Positions 22,358-35,824 of a stretch of DNA of 64,000 bases are shown here, in pieces (the stretch's first letter is position 1; each line of letters opens with the position of its first letter). Below the pieces are notes generated by a model, which was given only the letters and a program-made list of their open reading frames with translations, did not search any database and had not been told where the DNA came from. The translations under genes were made by a program, and so were the position numbers. This stretch comes from Galdieria sulphuraria (Eukaryota > Rhodophyta > Bangiophyceae > Galdieriales > Galdieriaceae), in the NCBI RefSeq assembly GCF_000341285.1, contig NW_005178475.1, positions 186,001 to 250,000 on the forward strand, given 5' to 3'.

Positions 22358-24662
22358 TTGGCTTCTTCTGTCAACACCAGATTATCACCGAGACTAAGGA
22401 ATGAAGAAATAGTACGAGGAAACAACGCACAGCATGAAAATAGCGACGGTGGGAAGTCGCCAACGAAGCGTTCTCACTCGGGCAAGTTTCTGAAACAAGT
22501 AAACGAAGTAGCTAACGCAGCTATCGCGCCTATAAAATCTGCTTTCGAGTTCCTGACAAATACGGCAGTTAGTGGTCTTATTTGTGATGACCAATTGGCA
22601 AGAGAATGGCAACAAAGGAACCAACAAAGCAGTGCTAGTCAAGTTCGTCACTCGGATGACGGATTGCAAAGACGAAAGTCGGTTCCTTTAAACAGTTCAT
22701 CGAACAAAGTAATAACACAGACTCTTGGAAGAAAAAGTACAGGTGCCATTCATAAAGATAGACAATTGGACAGTCTACTTTCCCCTCATGCAACAAGTCC
22801 AAAAACCACCTTACTGTCGACGTCAAACTTAGAAGAGACGGATGAAGAAGATGACAATATATCATATTATACCTGCGCTGATACTCCAGGTATTGATAGC
22901 AAGACTGAGGCGCGTACCAGCTTTGCCACAGACTTGGATATTTTTGAAGAAATTTCTGAAGTTCCAATAGAACCAAGTGTCCAGTTATCTAGTGAACAAG
23001 ACACAAAAACTAATGCTCAAAGGGAAACGACATCTGAAGGGGAATATAAAAAAAGCTCGAAAAAGAGCACATCGACTGAATCGATAGGCACTGAGAAAAG
23101 GCGCTTTCATCGTTATGCTTCCTTCTCAGCAGCTCATGACGACTTTCGTAGAGGTAGTGGTGATCATGAGGCACTGGCAGAGGCAGCGAGTGAGCCGGGT
23201 TTTGAAATGGCATCAGCTTCGACTCTAAGAAAACAAGCGTTGCGAAATAATGAGCCTAACTACTCTGAACTTTCACATGTTGCTTCTGAAGAGCATCTTT
23301 CTTCTGTTTCCGTAGCAAATCAGTCAGCTGATACTTCTTCGTCATTGCCAATGCTGTCAGGACATTCTCAGGAAAGGCGTCTTGCTTCTTATCCCAATGA
23401 TGCAGAGCCAGTGACCCCCGATGGATATCGAGTCAAAGATGAGTTTCTGGATGAGGTTGGGCCTCCACAGAATATGAGTTTCTTCAGAATTGTTCGAGAA
23501 GTTTTCAAGGACGTTAGGAAAGGAGGCGATTTGACTTCTATCAGTGTTCCTGCTTCCCTTCTAGAGCCAGTTTCAGCATGTGAAAAAGTTACGAGAATCA
23601 TGCAACGAGGAGAGTTGTTACAGGAAATTATCCATTGCCAAGAACCTTTGGAGCGTTTCTTGCAAGTAGTGAGATTTATCTTATCAGGTCTTCCCAAGGA
23701 AAAGTTTTCGAAAAAGGTAGCTAGTTTGCATTCAGATTTGGTTTACTGAATTTTTTGACCAAAGCTTTTTATAGCCCTACAATCCCATCTTAGGTGAAAC
23801 TTTTCAATGTGCATTTGAGCATCGCAATGGTGGTGGACGTACATTCCTTATCTCCGAGCAAGTTTCGCATCATCCACCTATTACTGCTGTGCATCTCCGA
23901 AACGATACTTTAGGTATCCGAATGACATCTTACACTGAGCCTGAGGCCAAATTCTGGGGAAATTCTATCGAAATCAAGTTGAAAGGAAAGATTCGGTTTT
24001 ATCTCGTCAACTTTGATGAAGAGTATGTCTCCAATAGAACCTCGTTGATTCTCAGTGGCATATTGGGTATTGGGAAGTTTCGAGCAGAATGGCGTGGTCC
24101 ATTACACATATACTGTGAAAAGACGGGTTATGAAGCGAAATTAGAGTTTAAGGGTACTGCGTTGATGGGATTTTTGGGAGAAGCAAATGCGGTTGATGGA
24201 AAGATTGTGAGAAGACAGAAAGAAGGAACAAGTTCTGAGGTATCTGAGCAGAAACTGTTTTCAGTAGAAGGTTCATGGGACCATCAAATTAGAATCAAAG
24301 ATGTTATAAAGAAGGAAAATCGCATTTTGTTTGATTATGACGACATTTCGAAGCATTATCGAATGAAACTCTTATTACCACCTCCTGAGGCATTAGAAGA
24401 AACCAACTCGCTGTATGTATGGGAAGGATGTACTCGAGCGATTTTAGAAGGAAATTCTCGACTTGCAGCTGAAGAAAAACATAAAGTGGAAGAAGAACAG
24501 CGTAGGTTACGTCGAGAACGAATGCAACGAAGAATTGAGTGGGAACCAAAATATTTCCGACTCTCTTCTGAGGGCGAAGGTTATGTATTTCGTGAAGAAA
24601 CTGCCGAAAATTTGTTTCATGATGCACGTAATATGTGTGCAGCTCCCCCTTCGCCGAGGTGA
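22358..24662 (+). CDS. Oxysterol-binding protein-related protein (ORP)
   Basis: Two exons: about 22358-23716 and 23775-24662. The 58-nt intron joins FSKK to PYNPILGETF, giving the ORP motif KPxNPxLGE, and EQVSHHPP, the family fingerprint, follows at about 23855. The N-terminal 400 residues are serine-rich and low-complexity, with no PH domain or FFAT motif recognised. The C-terminus has the basic helix region around RRLRRERMQRRIEWEPKYF. ORPs exchange sterol or phosphatidylserine against PI4P at membrane contact sites. The first codon of this frame is TTG. An ATG at 22333 lies in another frame, so the real start is unresolved (short exon, or an indel). Confidence 0.85.
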
Positions 24663-24918
24663 TTGTCAATGTATTAGCTTCTATGTAAGTAATCAGTTTA
24701 TTTATAAAAGTGTCAAAGGGACACTTGTGCTATGCAGCAACAACGGCATGCTATCTATCCTTTGACAATATCAGTATGGCATCAGAAGTGTTTTCCGTGC
24801 GGTATAGATTAAAAATGACTCGTTTTTTCGCAACAAGTGTGAAAGGAAACATATAGAATTGTTTTTCATGAACACTGGATTGATTATGTAACAGATAAAT
24901 ACATATATATATATACAA

Positions 24919-27581
24919 CTAGTTTTTGGAAGAAGTGCTTGCATGATCTTCTCGCGGCGTAGTGGGTTCTAAAGGAGAGGAGACAGTATCTCTACCACTA
25001 TAATAAGATGCCGCTTCTACAGCTCTTCTCAACTGAAGCTGCAGACGTTCATTTTCAGTTTCCAATGCTGCATTATCTTCCAACAAACGATCATGTGCCA
25101 TGGCTATCTGTTCCTTCTCTTCTTCCAGTTGATGAATTCTTTGTTCTGCTTGTTGCAAGTGAACTTGTAATTCTTCAACGGTAGATATTGTTTTCGTATC
25201 ATTTTCTTTGCTTTGGTAATCTGTCAACTGTCTCAATTGTTCTTCTAACTGCATTATTCGATGCTGGAGAGCAACTTTTACCTGATGCAACAACAAACGG
25301 CTTCTTGGAGTGGCGTCTGCGACATCCGTAGTGGGAGAACTTTCTTCCTGCATTGTCTTCTCATATTGAGTCAAATTCGTGGCTGAATGATCAATCACGC
25401 GAAACATATTCTGTAGGGTATGAATTTCCTCTTTGATTTCTTCCGTTCTTTTTCTTTGACGATGGAGCTTTTCTCGAACAGTTGTCATCCATTGGCGAAA
25501 TACCTCCTCAAACCCTCCAAGTTGGTCAAAAGCTTCGTCTGTTAAACCATCCAGTGCTTCAGCGATACGCCTAGACAAAAAAAATTAGAAAATTCTTCAA
25601 TGTCTTGAATCAACAGCCATGCATACTCATTCATTTCCACAGTTGTTGAAATAAAGTCTTCCGAATCCCGTTGGGTGCTTAACAACACTGCGTCCAACGC
25701 TTCCACACGATTTTGAAGATAGTTGATGTCTTCTTTGGCTTGTACCATTAACAACTGTTTCGAATCTAAAGCTTCTTGGAGCTGTTTCTCTAATAATGCC
25801 AACCTTTCCCTGTCAAGATCCTGATTGGATGTTACCGATTGCGATAAAAAATTTTCTTCCTTCAAGCCTTCGTTTTGATGTCGTTTCATACGTTGCATTT
25901 CTTTCAATTTTGCCTCTAGTCGCTCTACTTGCTCTTCCGCTTCTAGAGCTCTATTTAAAAGTTCGTCTCTCAATCTTTGGTGAATTTTCTTCTCGTATTC
26001 GTATTCAGTTTGTAAAAGCTGAAGACGTTGTTCTGCTTCTGTTAGACAACATGACATCTGCTTATTGCTTGAGGGATATACAACGTTATTCTCATTTTGG
26101 TCATGACTAAGTAATGGCAACTGTTTCATTTCTTCAGTAATATTCGACAATTCTGGAAGTCGCTCCATTTTACTAGAAAACGCAATGGCAGATCTGTGAT
26201 ATGACTCTTCATTTTCAACATCTTGTTTATACGATGGAATATAAAACTTTTCTTCACAATTGGAAGAATCGCTCCTGTGACATCCAGGATTTGTTAATGT
26301 CAAAAGGCAACGACATTCAGGTTTGTGCTTGACTACAATAGAAGCAGTAATAAGTTGGTTATCTACTGGGCAATAGGTTCTGATGATAAAACCATCGTTT
26401 TCTCTCTTACAAGAAATAAAATCAAACTTTTCAGAATGAATGACCTTCTTATGAAGACATACTGGCATAATACTACCTAAACTGGTCTGATTCCATTGAA
26501 ATAATGACAAACTGCCATCAGATGAACCCAAAATAAAGTAATTACAACACAATTGAGAAAAGCAACAAATCTTCATACAATCCTTGAATGAAAGAAACGA
26601 TGAGTCTAGTGGTTCCAAACGAAGACTTTCGGTTGCCAAGTAATGTAACTCCGAATACTGTAAGAAGCCTTCTTCACTTATTGTTAGGATAAGTATTTTT
26701 CTATCTTTTTGCTCCGATAGAAATACAGGATCCATTACCAAAAGCTTTGAAACATCATATTTCATAGAGAAACAGTAAATAACGCTTCCTTGTTCGTCCA
26801 TAAATAAAATGTCTCTATCTATTAAGATAATCCACAGTCGAAGATACGATAAATAATGTGCATCTTTCGAACACGAATTGTATGAAATAGACCATTCCTT
26901 ATATAAGATTTCGCTCGAGCACGGAGTTTGTATTTTCCAATCGAGTTGCCATTCTGCAAAACTATTATTTTTGAAGCCAATCAACAAGAAATCAGCTTGT
27001 TCTTGGTCTCTAAGATTCAAATCAGGACAAATACTAGGCCCGCTATACCCTAATACACTAACGCCAACTTTGTTTGACAACTTCGTGGGCGGAGACAATG
27101 TTTGCAGACAAGTCCCGGTATAACCATCATAAAGTACACAGTCCCCATTCTTTAACCCAATTGCCATAATACCTCTTATCCACAACGGAACTTGAATACT
27201 ACCACTTGAAAAATAAAAAGGTTTCACATAGCTTATATCGCTATCCGGTAACGGGATAGAGTATCGACAATCGGAGCCGTCTAAACCATAAAGTTGTATG
27301 TTTCTCTCCGTAAATAGCCAAAGCGACGAATCTTCACCGTCCTGAAATTCTCGAGTGAACTTCTCAAAGCAAAAAACTCTTTGCGGCACAATTTTCAAGC
27401 TATTGACAGAAATTCTCTCCACGTCATGTTGGTTATGAACTCTTCTCCTCCAGCTTGACTCGACAGTATGTTTCTGAATTTTCTTGCTATCCAAGGTCTC
27501 AAGAGACACACCTATAGCCCCAAACTCAGACTTTCCCGATAGCTCACCACTTGAAGAATGAGCCGTAGAAGAGATACTCAT
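24919..27581 (-). CDS. Probable beta-propeller plus coiled-coil protein, unknown
   Basis: Two exons, 27581-25627 and 25570-24919, with a 56-nt intron joining VEMN to ERIAEALDG. The start is the first ATG (MSISSTAHSSSG). Residues of about 60-460 form a beta-rich region with repeated strands (LWLFTERNIQLYGLDG; GIMAIGLKNGDCVLYDGYTG; DFLLIGFKNNSFAEWQ; NYFILGSSDGSLSLFQW), which suggests a WD-like propeller. From about 520 to the end it is largely heptad coiled coil (EAEEQVERLEAKLKEMQ; LEEEKEQIAMAHDRLLEDN), ending TPREDHASTSSKN. The layout suits a cytoskeletal, centrosomal or tethering scaffold, but I recognise no named family. Confidence 0.75.
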
Positions 27582-27736
27582 TCCCAATAAAAGGAACTCA
27601 TCCAACCTACAAAATAATCGCTCTAATGCCGTTTAAAGTTGCGCCACGTGATTGATTAGCTATTCTCTCTTCAACAACGAATGTTGTCGAGTTGTTTTCG
27701 GCTTAAAGCAAAAGACTGAATATAGACAAGTTTGAA

Positions 27737-30700
27737 ATGGACCAATATCCAGTTTCACAGTCAGAAGACGTCCAGATTGAGAGCTCTTCATGGCTCTCTC
27801 GGTTTCGTAATAGAGTTTCCCAGTTGCCTCCCGTACCACGGTTGGACTTGTCTGGTTTTTTCAAAAGTAAATTAGCCGTAGTGAGAGAGAGAAGGAGCTC
27901 CACAGTTGACTCCTTTGGACAAGCTGCTTCAGTTGCTTTTGCATTGAACCGAAAGGTCCGCTCCCGGTCTTCTTTGACTTCGCGCAGTCATGAACGAGAG
28001 TCTGTTGTGGTTTCTCTAAATAGTCCCGAGGAAAATCATAAGAGAGGGTTTTGTTCAAATTACGTTTCTACCACAAGGTAAGAAGCGCCAATTTTATTGT
28101 TAAACTATGTTGATATGAAAAACTATTTCCATAGATATCGGTGGTGGTCTTTTGTTCCTCAAAACCTTTACGAGCAATTTCGTAGATGGGTATGTTATGA
28201 AAGTTGTTTGGAATATTTATTTTCACCATTTATTTTTGTGTTATATAGGTGATGATGTATTTCCTCGCCTATCTCATTATCAATATTTTATCTGGAGTTT
28301 TTCCTCAAATAGCAGTATACAGTACTCCCAATGGAGTTTCCGTTACTGCAATAGTTCCTTTATCTCTTGTAGTAGGCATTACGATGATTAAGGCTGCTAT
28401 TGAAGATATATTTCGTCTTCGAAATGATTTGAAAGCCAATTCCATGAAGTTCCAAACTGTGAGAGACGGTTTTCGGGTTTCCGTGAAATCCAGTCAAATT
28501 CGTGTCGGCGATATTATTGTCCTTCAAGATGGTGATATTGTACCAGCAGATATTGTTGCACTTTCAGCTGCTAGAGAAGATGGAGTTGTATTTTTGGAAA
28601 CTTCTGCCTTGGATGGAGAAACAAATTTAAAGAGATTTCTTGTTCTCTCGGACACATCTTCACTTACTAATGATGCTGAAATAAGCAGCCTTCGTGGAGA
28701 AATAAGATGTGAACCACCTTCGATCAATATGAACTCATTTGCTGGTATTGTAAAACTTGAGCAGGTTGATCCTGTGGGCGGCACGAGAAGCAGAGTAATA
28801 GAAAAGCCAATTTCAAAAGATAATTTGCTTTTGAGAGGAGCGGTGGTTAGAAATTCTGGTTGGTTATATGGAATTGTCATTTATGCCGGTATGCAAACTA
28901 AAATGCTTCAACAATGGAGGAGACCTCAATCGAAGTTTTCGTTGATTGAAAAAGAAATCAATCGAGTTTATGTCGTATGTTTTTCATATCTGATTCTTTG
29001 GTGTTTTGCACTTGGTTTGGCTGCAGGTATAAAAGCAAACAGTTCAATCTTTCGAGGTGCTTGGTATTTAGGTACAATAACTACCGAATATTCATCCGCA
29101 GTAATGGGAATTTTGGGATTTTTTGCCAATGTCGTTATGAGTGGGACTGTAGTTCCTATTGCAGCCTATATAACCCTTGAATTGGTAAGTTTTGGACATC
29201 TTCTGTTTTGAAATACTATTTATATTTGTTGAAAGGCTCGAGCAGGGCTATTGATATTTTTACATTGGGATGAAAGTTTGGTTACTTACCGAAAGAAGAA
29301 AAAAGTGTCTCTTGCATCTTTGATTTCGGAAGAGGCTCCAGAAGAAGAAGTTTCAGAGACAGTAAAGATTCGTGCAGAAGTTCGAAATTCAGATCTGGAG
29401 ACTGAATTGGGACAAGTTGGACATATTTTTAGTGATAAGACAGGTACACTTACCATGAATATCATGGAATTTCGAAGATGTTATGTGAAAGGAAATGTAT
29501 TTGAATTTGATTCGTCAACCCGTCAGTTTCATCATATCGAAGGAAAACCGGAGAATTGCAAGGTTGTTGATTTTGCAGAGATGTTACGAGCCATGGCACT
29601 TTGTCACTCTGTATTGACTAATAATGTTGGTCTCAATTCATCTTCAGACATGATAAAAAGTGACTCACCTATGAAACCTGTGTCTCCTAAGCGACATCTG
29701 TCAAGTAATGTGACATTGGATACGTTCGGATATCGAGATGCTAGGGACGTGTTACACAGAAAACGTTCGTATCTTGGCGTGGGAATAGAAGATGCACCCA
29801 ATATCTCTTCAGCTATTTCGAATTCTCCCTCAGTTGCCTCTCGTTATCAAGCCATATTTGTCAAATGGAAACGAAAATGGTCTTCCCTATTTCGACCAAG
29901 TCAACAAGGAACAATCCATTCGAGTGATAAGCCGAAGGATTCGTTGGACAACAAACTCGTTGGCACAGCTTCTGTTGATATGAACGAGCAACTACCCTAT
30001 GAGAAGGATCCCTTAGATCCCAAAAATGTTTCATATGAAGGAACCAACACTGATGAAATGGAGTTTGTAAAAACCGCAGCACTTTCAGGTTATCGTTTAG
30101 CAATGCGGACACGTGACAATATTCTTTTAGAAGAAGTATATCGCAAAGGAATATTCCAAGGCTATCAAGAAGAACAATCATGGAAGCCATGTACAAATGG
30201 AAATTACGTTTCCTATTCAGTTTTGGCTACTTGTGAATTTTCATCTGATCGAAAACGAATGTCCATCATTGTTCAAACACCAGAGAATAGGTACTTGAGT
30301 TTTTTGTTCACCAACCTTTAAGCAAGATATGACACAGTTGTAGGATATTGTTGCTTGTCAAGGGAGCAGAATCTGTGATTTTTCCTCGTCTAAAACAGGA
30401 AAATCGAGAGGAGATTGAGACTGCCAATTTTCAAGTTGAAAAGTTTGCAAAGGGAAGGACTTCGAACGTTGGTATTTGCAGAACGTGAACTTTCACCTGA
30501 GTTTTATCAGGAATGGATTGAGAAACTGAATCATGCAGAGTTGGCCTTGTATGAAAGAGAGAGCAAGATTCATGAAGTATGGGAGCTTTTGGAGTGTGAC
30601 TTGTCTCTCGTTGGAGTCACAGCGGTAGAAGATCGCCTCCAAGATGATGTTCCAGAAACTATAAGTTATTTGCGTCAATGTGGTATTCGTATATGGTTAC

Positions 30701-32332
30701 TGACAGGTGATAAACGAGAAACTGCTGTCAATGTTGGTGTTTTAAGTGGCTTGATTGGTCCGGATTCAGCAGTTTATGACTTGACTGCGCAGACAGAGCG
30801 GGACATGGAAAGCCAGTTGGAATCCTTTGAGTCTCTAGAAGATCTTTGTCAAGAAATCGAAATGGATAGAGATTGTAGCGCTCTTGATGATATGGAATCG
30901 AGAGAGAGAATGGATGACTGGAATTCAGGGATGAATGGACATTCTGGAGATGAACCTGTGGATCCCACCAGCAACATAAAGAAAACTCGACGTACTTTGG
31001 TGGTAGAAGGAGATGCTTTAAGCTTTGCTCTCTTAAGATATGCAAAGGAATTTGTTTCTTTGGCAACCCGAAAGTTTGACTCGGTTATTTGTTGTCGTAC
31101 CAAGCCAATGGATAAGGCATGGGTTGTAAGAACCTGTAAGAAATATCATCCAGATATAACATTATCTGTAGGTGATGGTGGAAATGACGTAAGTTTTCAA
31201 CTCATCATTCCGTTTTGTCGTAATGGTTGACGTTATTTGTCAAGGTTCCTATGATTCTTGAAGCTCATGTGGGAGTTGGTATTGCTGGATACGAAGGCGC
31301 ACAGGCTTCTCGCTCATCTGATTTTTCTATTGGAGAGTTTCGTCATCTTCGTCGCCTAATTGCTCTTTATGGACGTTATGCAAATGTTGGCATTTCACAA
31401 TGTCTAAAGGCCATTTTTTATAAGGACTTTGTAATATTTACTGGATTGCTGTGGTATAATATTTGGTGTCAGTTTTCGGTGGAAGCGATCGTGAGTTTGA
31501 AAGTGTCGGAACTTCGCAACTATTGACAGGAAATTTTAGGCAAACACATATTATGAGCTATTGTATGATTTATTATATACTGGTTTGGCACCTTTGGTAT
31601 TAGGATGGTTTGAGCGTGATGTTCCTGCTTCGGCTGTTCTTCGATATCCAGCAGTGTATAAGTATGTACAATAAGATTCTGTTCTCTTTTATCTTAACCT
31701 TCCGTTATTTAGGTCGAAATCCGAGTTCAACCTAAAGTCTACTATCCCTTGGCTCTTATCAGGTTTTTGGCACTCTTTAGTGCTGTCCTTTGTTCCTGTT
31801 TTGGCTTTATATAATAGCGCAGACGCTACAGATATATGGAATCCTCAAGGGTTTACTTTTGGGCTGAGTTCATTGATTATTATGTTCCAAATTGGTAAGA
31901 GTTTGTCTGTCCTGTAGAGAACACTCAATTTGATTTTGTCACACAGGAGTAGAAGTGGTAGTGTTGAGCAAGATTTCATTAGAGACACTTCGTTGGACTT
32001 GGGTGAATGTTTTGGGTATTGTTTTTTGTTTGGCGTGTTTCTTAGTTTATTTGATTCTCTTCACTACCGATTTTTTTACGAGTACTTCTGCATTTCTGGG
32101 CAATGATTTGTATTGGACTTGGTATAATGAGATGAGTTCTAGTGCATACTTTTATTTTGTCGTCTTAGTTACGGTGGCTCTTTGTTTGCTCCCAGATTTC
32201 TTTATTCAAGGCTACCGTAATGTATATAGACCGCGATTTTGGATGGTTGTAAGACAAGAAGCCATCAAAGAACAGAAAAAGAGTCGACAAAGGGAAGTGG
32301 TTGGAGATCCAGTTTCATCTCCGGCTTCGTAG
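27737..32332 (+). CDS. P4-ATPase phospholipid flippase
   Basis: Nine exons can be placed: 27737-28077, 28135-28189, 28249-29184, 29236-30290, 30344-31188, 31245-31490, 31540-31661, 31713-31894 and 31947-32332. Hallmarks in order are FVPQNLYEQFRRW before TM1, the P4 actuator motif LDGETNLKRF, the phosphorylation site FSDKTGTLTMN, the nucleotide-binding LLLVKGAESVIFPRL and EGLRTLVFAEREL, RIWLLTGDKRETAVNVG, and the hinge GDGGND/VPMI (commonly GDGAND). C-terminal membrane segments follow, about four to six. The protein would flip phosphatidylserine/ethanolamine to the cytosolic leaflet, normally with a CDC50 subunit. In exon 5 the frame changes by one base near 30451-30453, where GCAAAGGGAAGG replaces the expected GCAAAGGAAGG, so the gene is broken or the base is an error. 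Confidence 0.93.
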
Positions 32333-32731
32333 TTGATACAAAATATCAAATGGCAAAGGTCCTATAGGAAATGAGTTGTATAAATTCCTTTTATAAAAGT
32401 TGTGTACCATTTATGGAAGAAATATGTTTCATTATAGTGGCTAAGATGCTGTGAGACATTCCTTACTTTCTCAAATACTTAACAGACATTCGAAAAAAGA
32501 GATTTTCTCTTGACATGTTAGTAAGACGTGATGATATGACATTGCTTTGAAAATCCTATCCATGAAATCTCATCTTAAGTGGCTTTATCTATCGTATTCT
32601 ACAATCATGAAATGATCAAGGCGATCATTCCCCATCCCAAAATGAGTTGAGATCTCTACAAAACTATCTTTTCATTATTACACCACAGCAAGTCACGCCA
32701 TTCCATTAAACTACTATCATGTCACAGCTTT
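32333..32731. other. Convergent intergenic stretch
   Basis: This lies between the 3' ends of the flippase and SUV3 genes. It is AT-rich with no open frame of note, repeat or RNA gene, and presumably holds both 3' UTRs. Confidence 0.5.
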
Positions 32732-35600
32732 CTATTTTAGAGGAATATCATTCGCTTTGGACAATTCCTCAGAAACTGGAAAACGGAACCAATTATCTTG
32801 CCGTTGTTCTTCATATGAACTATTATTCTTAGGCATTGTATTTTTGTTCAAGTCATCCTGAAATCGAACTCCTTCCGTCAATGCAGTTTCTAAGGACTGA
32901 ATAGTACGACGCTTGTATGCGAGAGCTACTTGATAATCTGGGAAGAATTCCCTACCAAACTTCTCACTTAGGTAGCTATATAAATCAAATATTCGATATC
33001 TGCTTTCCAATTTCTGTAAATCAAGCTGTGTAAGTAGTTTACCTTGGTAAGGACGAACAGTGAGTTCAGAACGACTGCCTGTAGCAACATTTTTTGCAAA
33101 ACTACAAAAGAGTTATTTTTAAGCAACCAATGACCATCTTTTCCCACCTTAACAAATATTTCATAAGAAATGGATCCGAAATATTTACAGGAGCTTGACA
33201 AAATTCAAACTGTTCTTTCAAAGATAAAGTACCAGCCTTGTTGAAAAGCGCATGAATAAGTGTAGAGCAAATCATAAGAATCCTAAACTTACTTGCTGTA
33301 ATAAACGTGCAATTCGACGCATTTCCAAAAATTTTTGTTCACAAAGAGAAAACAAATTATCCAACTTGGCATATTCTGCAAATAGGTCCAATAAAGTCGA
33401 GAGCTTTACATTATCACCCACTACAGAAGCGAATAGTTCCATCTACACGATTCAATATACTTGATTCTACTTTCGAAAACTTGGAAAAAACCTTACTTGG
33501 TCCAAAGTAGGCATCAATCCAGCGCTATCTATGGAAGGAACGGAACCTTGAAAGGCTTCTTGTAAACGTGGAATGTCATGTTCGTACAAACAAGTAGCTT
33601 CACCATGTGGATATATGCTAAAAGCACGTCCTGCACGACTGCAATATAAAAAATAAGAAGTCCTCTTGAGTCAAACGACGTTTATACGAACCCAGCAATT
33701 TGACGAATAAGAGCAAAGGATAAGGGCTCCTTACGAGCAGAAGAGGATAAGCCATGAAACTTTTCCAAACCTATTTTCATGAAAAAACACATTTTTCAAT
33801 GCTGCAACATACCAAATTACTAAATAATTACTGGCAAAAATGATTCTCTTAATATTCAGATTCAGACCCATGCCGATTGCATCTGTAGCTACTAATATTT
33901 TATATTCCGACTCAGGATCGTTGAATAGTCTCGCCTAATAAATTTCACATCAATCAATAAACAACATGGATGATACTGATGGTTAAATTTCCTACTTGAT
34001 AACTTCGCGTTTCTGGTGGTAGACTTCCATAAATAACACAACACCTTTTTCCAGTGGTTTGCTCAACTCGATATTTGGTTTCGTAAACATCGCGTCTTGA
34101 AAATACCACAATGGTATCTCCATCTTGCAACTTGTTCAAATCTCCATTTAGACTCTTTCGAGATATTTCAAGAGAAGTTTGGCGAAAGTATTCTAATGGA
34201 AGAATAATGTTCTGACTGTAAATTGAATGCCGAGATAACCAACCTTTTTCTTCAAACTCATCGCCACATCTTTGAGCCAACTGTTTTAATAGCTCTTGAT
34301 CATGTCAATAATAGTAACATTCAGAGTACTGATTCTTACCTTTTGTACTGGGGTCTCCACATACATGCACTTCCGAAGCTTGAACACCTAATAATCCTCT
34401 AGTCCAAGACCAACCCTAGTCAAAAGTAAGTTTCAACATGACCACTACATCAACCTATACAAACACGTTGTGCATCTCCAATCATTTGAATTTCATCCAA
34501 CACAGCAACTTCATATTCTTCTTCTGTTGAGAGCATCTCGATTGTACAAGCAATATGTGAAGCAAATGGAATTATTTTCTTTTCCTAATAAACCAAATGA
34601 TTAAATATACATATATACAACATCGTAATGCTTATTTATAAAACTACCTCTCCAGTCATTAAGTTGGTAAACACACCGTCAGCATTCATTTTTTCAAAGG
34701 CTTCCCAAGCAAGTAGTCTCAAAGGACCAGCGTAGACTCCATTCTTCGCACTTTTCAGTCTTTCCATTGCAAAATATGTCTTGCCGCTATTCGTTGGGCC
34801 AAAATGATAGACAATCTAAGATAAACAATAAAAAAGAGTAATAAAACAAACCATAAGTAGAACAGTTACCTTTCTCCTTCTCTTTCGTGCTTCTGGAAAT
34901 AGTAAATGAGGTAGTCGTAAGTCAGCATATTCTCTCATTCGATTACGGACTTGAATTTCTTCAGGAAAATATTGTTTGGTATATTCGATAAAACTTGGAA
35001 ACAACTCTTCTAGAGCTTTAATATCATCATCTACATAATTAACGAAATAGTTTAGTTATCGTTCAAAGTCTTGCCTATATGATTACCTTGAGATAGTGCC
35101 TTCAATACAACGTTGTACAATTCGACATCCTCACGAGTATACAGTTCTTTTCTTCCAGTTGCCTCGTGCACGTGTTTTCTAAATAAACGAAGTGCACGAG
35201 GATAAATCTCTTTACTGATACCAATCTCAATAGCCTTTTCTTGATAAGATGTATCATCTATCACATATTCTCTCAAAAGGTAACGAATTTTTTCCCGTTC
35301 CTTGTCGGATAAAGGTTTTACTTTTTTTACAAAATATCTTTCTCTGTCACTTTCCAACGAAGTTACAGCATACTGATCCGAATCTTTCTGTTTAATGTCT
35401 AAAGTACTCGAACAATAGCTCTTTGCAATAATAGGAAGGTGGAAAGTATCTGGAAGCTTTTCCTTTGCAACTAGGTTGAGAAAACGACCAGAATACCAAC
35501 TTGACAAAGGTTTCCTCCACGAATAACCCAATTGCAAACGACAACTAGAAGCTAATACCCAAAGTTTAGGTACCAAGTAACGTGTATAGATATGAAGCAT
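32732..35600 (-). CDS. SUV3: SUV3-like mitochondrial ATP-dependent RNA helicase
   Basis: Roughly a dozen short-intron exons run from ATG 35600 to a stop at 32732. The N-terminus, [19 protein letters not shown], is presequence-like. Helicase motifs in gene order are [20 protein letters not shown] (motif I), [34 protein letters not shown] (motif II), [65 protein letters not shown] and QIAGRAGRAFS (motif VI). A long C-terminal domain follows, typical of SUV3/SUPV3L1. In mitochondria the helicase feeds structured RNA to a 3' exonuclease or polynucleotide phosphorylase for decay. It could also serve plastids. Confidence 0.92.
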
Positions 35601-35824
35601 ATTTTGACTATAGCTAGAATGAGAAATGCGCCATTCTGTCGAATGTCGTTCAAAAAAGAGCTTTGGAGGTCAAAAGGGAAAGCATTCTTCTTCCATGCTA
35701 ACAACTTTTATGATGTCCTTTCTATTCCTTCATATAGCGAAACTAATATTCTAAAATTACAAAAAAATATTTTACGGTTTTCTATGACACTTTGCGATTT
35801 ATCATCAAAGGCAATTGGAGTTTC

